Position numbers and translations under genes: made by a program | Shown here: in pieces, positions 18,232 to 19,833 of the stretch | Position numbering within the stretch: position 1 is the stretch's first letter | Layout: each line of letters opens with the position of its first letter | Assembly: GCA_003990745.1 (NCBI GenBank) | Contig: RBNI01002072.1 | Coordinates: 1 to 19,833 of the forward strand | Direction: 5' to 3' | DNA length: 19,833 nucleotides | From: Jimgerdemannia flammicorona | Lineage: Eukaryota > Mucoromycota > Endogonomycetes > Endogonales > Endogonaceae | The notes under the pieces: generated by a model | Told to the model about the DNA's origin: nothing | The model's database searches: none | The model's input: only the letters and a program-made list of their open reading frames with translations

Positions 18232-19371
18232 ATAAAACTATTGTAACGTGCCCGGCTCAATGGAGGCAAATTACCAGGTTGGGAGTTGGTGTAGTTTGGC
18301 TTGAGCCCCCAGTTACTTTGTTAAAAGCAACAAAATGTTCTAAGATTTCCTGAGGTCTTTGGTGTTTAGTGGTATAATAGTCAAAATCTGGATACTGTGC
18401 GAGTGGTTTCCTTTTTGGGACAGGTTCTTGGGTGTGGCAGCGATTTGTATGTCTTTTCCTTCTTGGGTCAACTGGGAACAGTAGAATTTCCTGTGTAGCG
18501 CGACGGGTTCCTTATGCATGACGGTCTGGCAATTTAGCAGTTTTCCTTATGCGATTTCTGCGTGACGATCTCTGTGTAGCGCGACAATCTCTGTGTAGCG
18601 CGGCAGATTCCTTATGCAGAACAATCTTGGTGATATTCCTTATGCGGATTTGGCAGACAACTCGATTTGGCTCACTGGGAATCATATGGCGTGGATTCTT
18701 CTTAAGCTTACTGGGAATAACGAATAACTCGGATGTCGCGGGTTTTTCTGGGAATGCGGATAACTTGAAAACAGCGGGTGACGCGGATTCTCCGGAATCA
18801 GCGGGCTTCTGGAAATAACTTGGATGGCACGGATAACTTGGGCTCTTTGGGAATATTACTCAGGTGGTGCGGATTCTTCTAAATCGGCGGCTTCAACTGG
18901 ATAACGGCAGCGAAGTTCTTCCTTGAACTTGGGCGGCAAATCTTCAGGCTTATCTGGCAAGCGAACCAAAACGTATCGGACTTCTCTTGAAAACGTACTC
19001 GTTCTTTGTATTGGAAAGTGGACCGGAGTGGGAAAGGGGCAAAGCTCACAATCTCCTAGTAGTGGCTGTAGAGCAGGCGTTTCTCCTAAGTGTTGTAATC
19101 CAATTCCTTTAGGATCAAGTGGCTTTTGGCAGGCGTATCTCTCAAAGTGTAGTAGGCAGACTTGTCTTTTGCTTTGTATTTCGGAACTCGTTCTTTGTAT
19201 TGGAAAGTGGACCGGAGTGGAAAGGGGACCAATGCTCAATCTTTAGAGGCTTCTTTGGTGTTTGTATTTCGGACTGAGGTTTATTCACTCTATTCTCTGG
19301 GGTATTTTATACAAGTTGGTTGCTATCCAGTTACTATGTGGCTAACTATAGATTTGCTATCTATGGCAAGT

Positions 19372-19426
19372 TGTGCAGGTCCAGCACAAGTGTGCAGGTC
19401 CGGCACAGGTGTGCAGGTCCTGCACA
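19372..19426 (-). repeat. Three tandem 17-bp palindromes in the LTR leader
   Basis: TGTGCAGGTCCAGCACA (19372), TGTGCAGGTCCGGCACA (19391) and TGTGCAGGTCCTGCACA (19410) have a 19-bp period. Each is palindromic apart from the centre and one arm position. On the minus strand they lie about 25-80 bases downstream of the TATA box. Confidence 0.9.
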
Positions 19427-19450
19427 GATATACCTTATCTGGTAGTCTGG

Positions 19451-19459
19451 CTATTTATA
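19451..19459 (-). promoter_or_regulatory. Candidate LTR TATA box
   Basis: The minus strand reads TATAAATAG in GTATAAATAGCC, at the position matching 2814-2822 in the solo LTR. It would drive transcription into the repeat palindromes and towards lower coordinates. Confidence 0.6.
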
Positions 19460-19574
19460 CAGTTTCTACAGCAATGGTTGCTGGTTACTTATGCTGGGTG
19501 TTCATGTCATCTGGCTAATTGTTCGCGTCATCTGGCTAAGATATAATTCAGGTAGTATATCCTGGTTCATCACA

Positions 19575-19591
19575 TCAGCCCCCACTAAAGG
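19575..19591 (-). promoter_or_regulatory. Polypurine tract next to the 3' LTR
   Basis: The minus strand reads CCTTTAGTGGGGGCTGA immediately before the LTR start TGTGATG. The G run is in the expected place for the plus-strand primer of an LTR retrotransposon. It decides the orientation of the element. Confidence 0.7.
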
Positions 19592-19614
19592 ATGGTCTGT
19601 CCCCAGACTATCTT

Positions 19615-19833
19615 TTAGTCATCATCCCAGTGTGGGTAAGCATCATCTGCATCAATACCTGTTCCATCATCTTCGTCATTTGTACTATGGTCACTCCATT
19701 CCAAGGGTTCATCTTCTTCTTCTGGGAATAAGATCTCGACAGTATTGACAATGCTCAGGTAGGTGGCTAGGTTCATTCCTCGTGTATCATACCAGGAGAA
19801 TTGTGCTTGCATCAGAGCTGCGGGGTTTCGCTT
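19615..19833 (-). CDS. C-terminal end of a retrotransposon polyprotein (partial)
   Basis: The minus-strand frame is open from the window edge at 19833 to a TAA at 19615-19617, about 72 codons. It includes AALMQAQFSWYDTRGMNLAT and then a strongly acidic tail (FPEEEDEP, NDEDDG) ending DDAYPHWDDD. The stop lies 23 bases before the purine tract and 41 before the 3' LTR, which is where the last pol residues, or a last small ORF, of an LTR retrotransposon are found. The family (Ty3/gypsy more likely from the long LTR and layout) cannot be fixed because the catalytic domains lie outside the window. No stop interrupts this part, and CpG is retained, so the element may be rather young. The true start is upstream of the window; the Met at 19810-19812 is not claimed as the start. 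Confidence 0.6.
   Translation of the reverse strand, partial: KRNPAALMQAQFSWYDTRGMNLATYLSIVNTVEILFPEEEDEPLEWSDHSTNDEDDGTGIDADDAYPHWDDD

Larger units (their letters stand above)
18242..19574 (-). mobile_element. 3' LTR of a retrotransposon running off the right edge (family copy B)
   Basis: 1333 bp. On the minus strand it begins TGTGATGAACC and ends CGGGCACGTTACA, so the ends are TG...CA with imperfect TGTGATG/CGTTACA inverted bases. It aligns with the solo LTR at 1507-2936. It is the 3' LTR because on the minus strand a coding region ends 41 bases before it and a purine tract abuts it. The side facing 19575 on the plus strand shows no tRNA primer site. CpG is still frequent, so this copy is less mutated than copy A. 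Internal duplications include GTGTAGCGCGAC near 18500, 18570 and 18590, and TTCTTTGTATTGGAAAGTGG near 19006 and 19190. Confidence 0.88.

Noticed and set aside
18242..19574. Reading the LTR as the 5' LTR of a plus-strand element
   Set aside because: No tRNA-type primer site follows 19574, while the minus strand shows a purine tract and a coding end immediately before the LTR.

Overview
The window looks like an AT-rich, transposon-filled stretch of a filamentous ascomycete genome (Pezizomycotina). The repeats are very AT-rich, depleted in CpG, and full of stop codons where CAG, CAA, CGA or TGG would be expected. Copies of one repeat differ mainly by C-to-T and G-to-A changes. This is the pattern of repeat-induced point mutation (RIP). 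I find no intact host gene, rRNA, tRNA or CRISPR array. The species cannot be named from this sequence.

Layout: (1) 1-1500 is AT-rich relic DNA holding a roughly 400-bp hAT-like miniature element (about 592-1000) and a second hAT-type end at 1147. (2) 1507-2936 is a solo LTR flanked by a short target duplication. (3) About 3180-7500 is an island of balanced composition that keeps its CpGs, with short tandem repeats and a 95-bp A-rich tract but no convincing gene. (4) 7500-9046 is AT-rich and unassigned. (5) 9055-16390 is proposed to be one 7.3-kb hAT DNA transposon with 8-bp near-identical target duplications. Its right half carries a decayed but full-length transposase on the minus strand (13631-16215). 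Its left half holds two hierarchical minisatellites and a tyrosine-rich 365-codon reading frame of unknown function on the plus strand, interrupted by three TGA codons. (6) 16435-17866 is the 3' part of a Ty1/copia element on the minus strand: LTR, integrase-distal RT and RNase H remains. It is cut off at 17867 by a 365-bp segment bounded by 76-bp direct repeats. (7) 18242-19833 is the 3' LTR, polypurine tract and last coding residues of another LTR retrotransposon on the minus strand, the same family as the solo LTR at 1507.

The recognised genes are mobile-element genes and nearly all are broken. The most unusual points are the hAT element with matching miniature relative, an 18-bp palindromic array that has grown inside the transposase catalytic domain, the unknown reading frame within the hAT, and tandem palindromes just downstream of the LTR TATA box that stay palindromic despite heavy mutation. 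All protein assignments rest on reading the translation by eye, without database searches.
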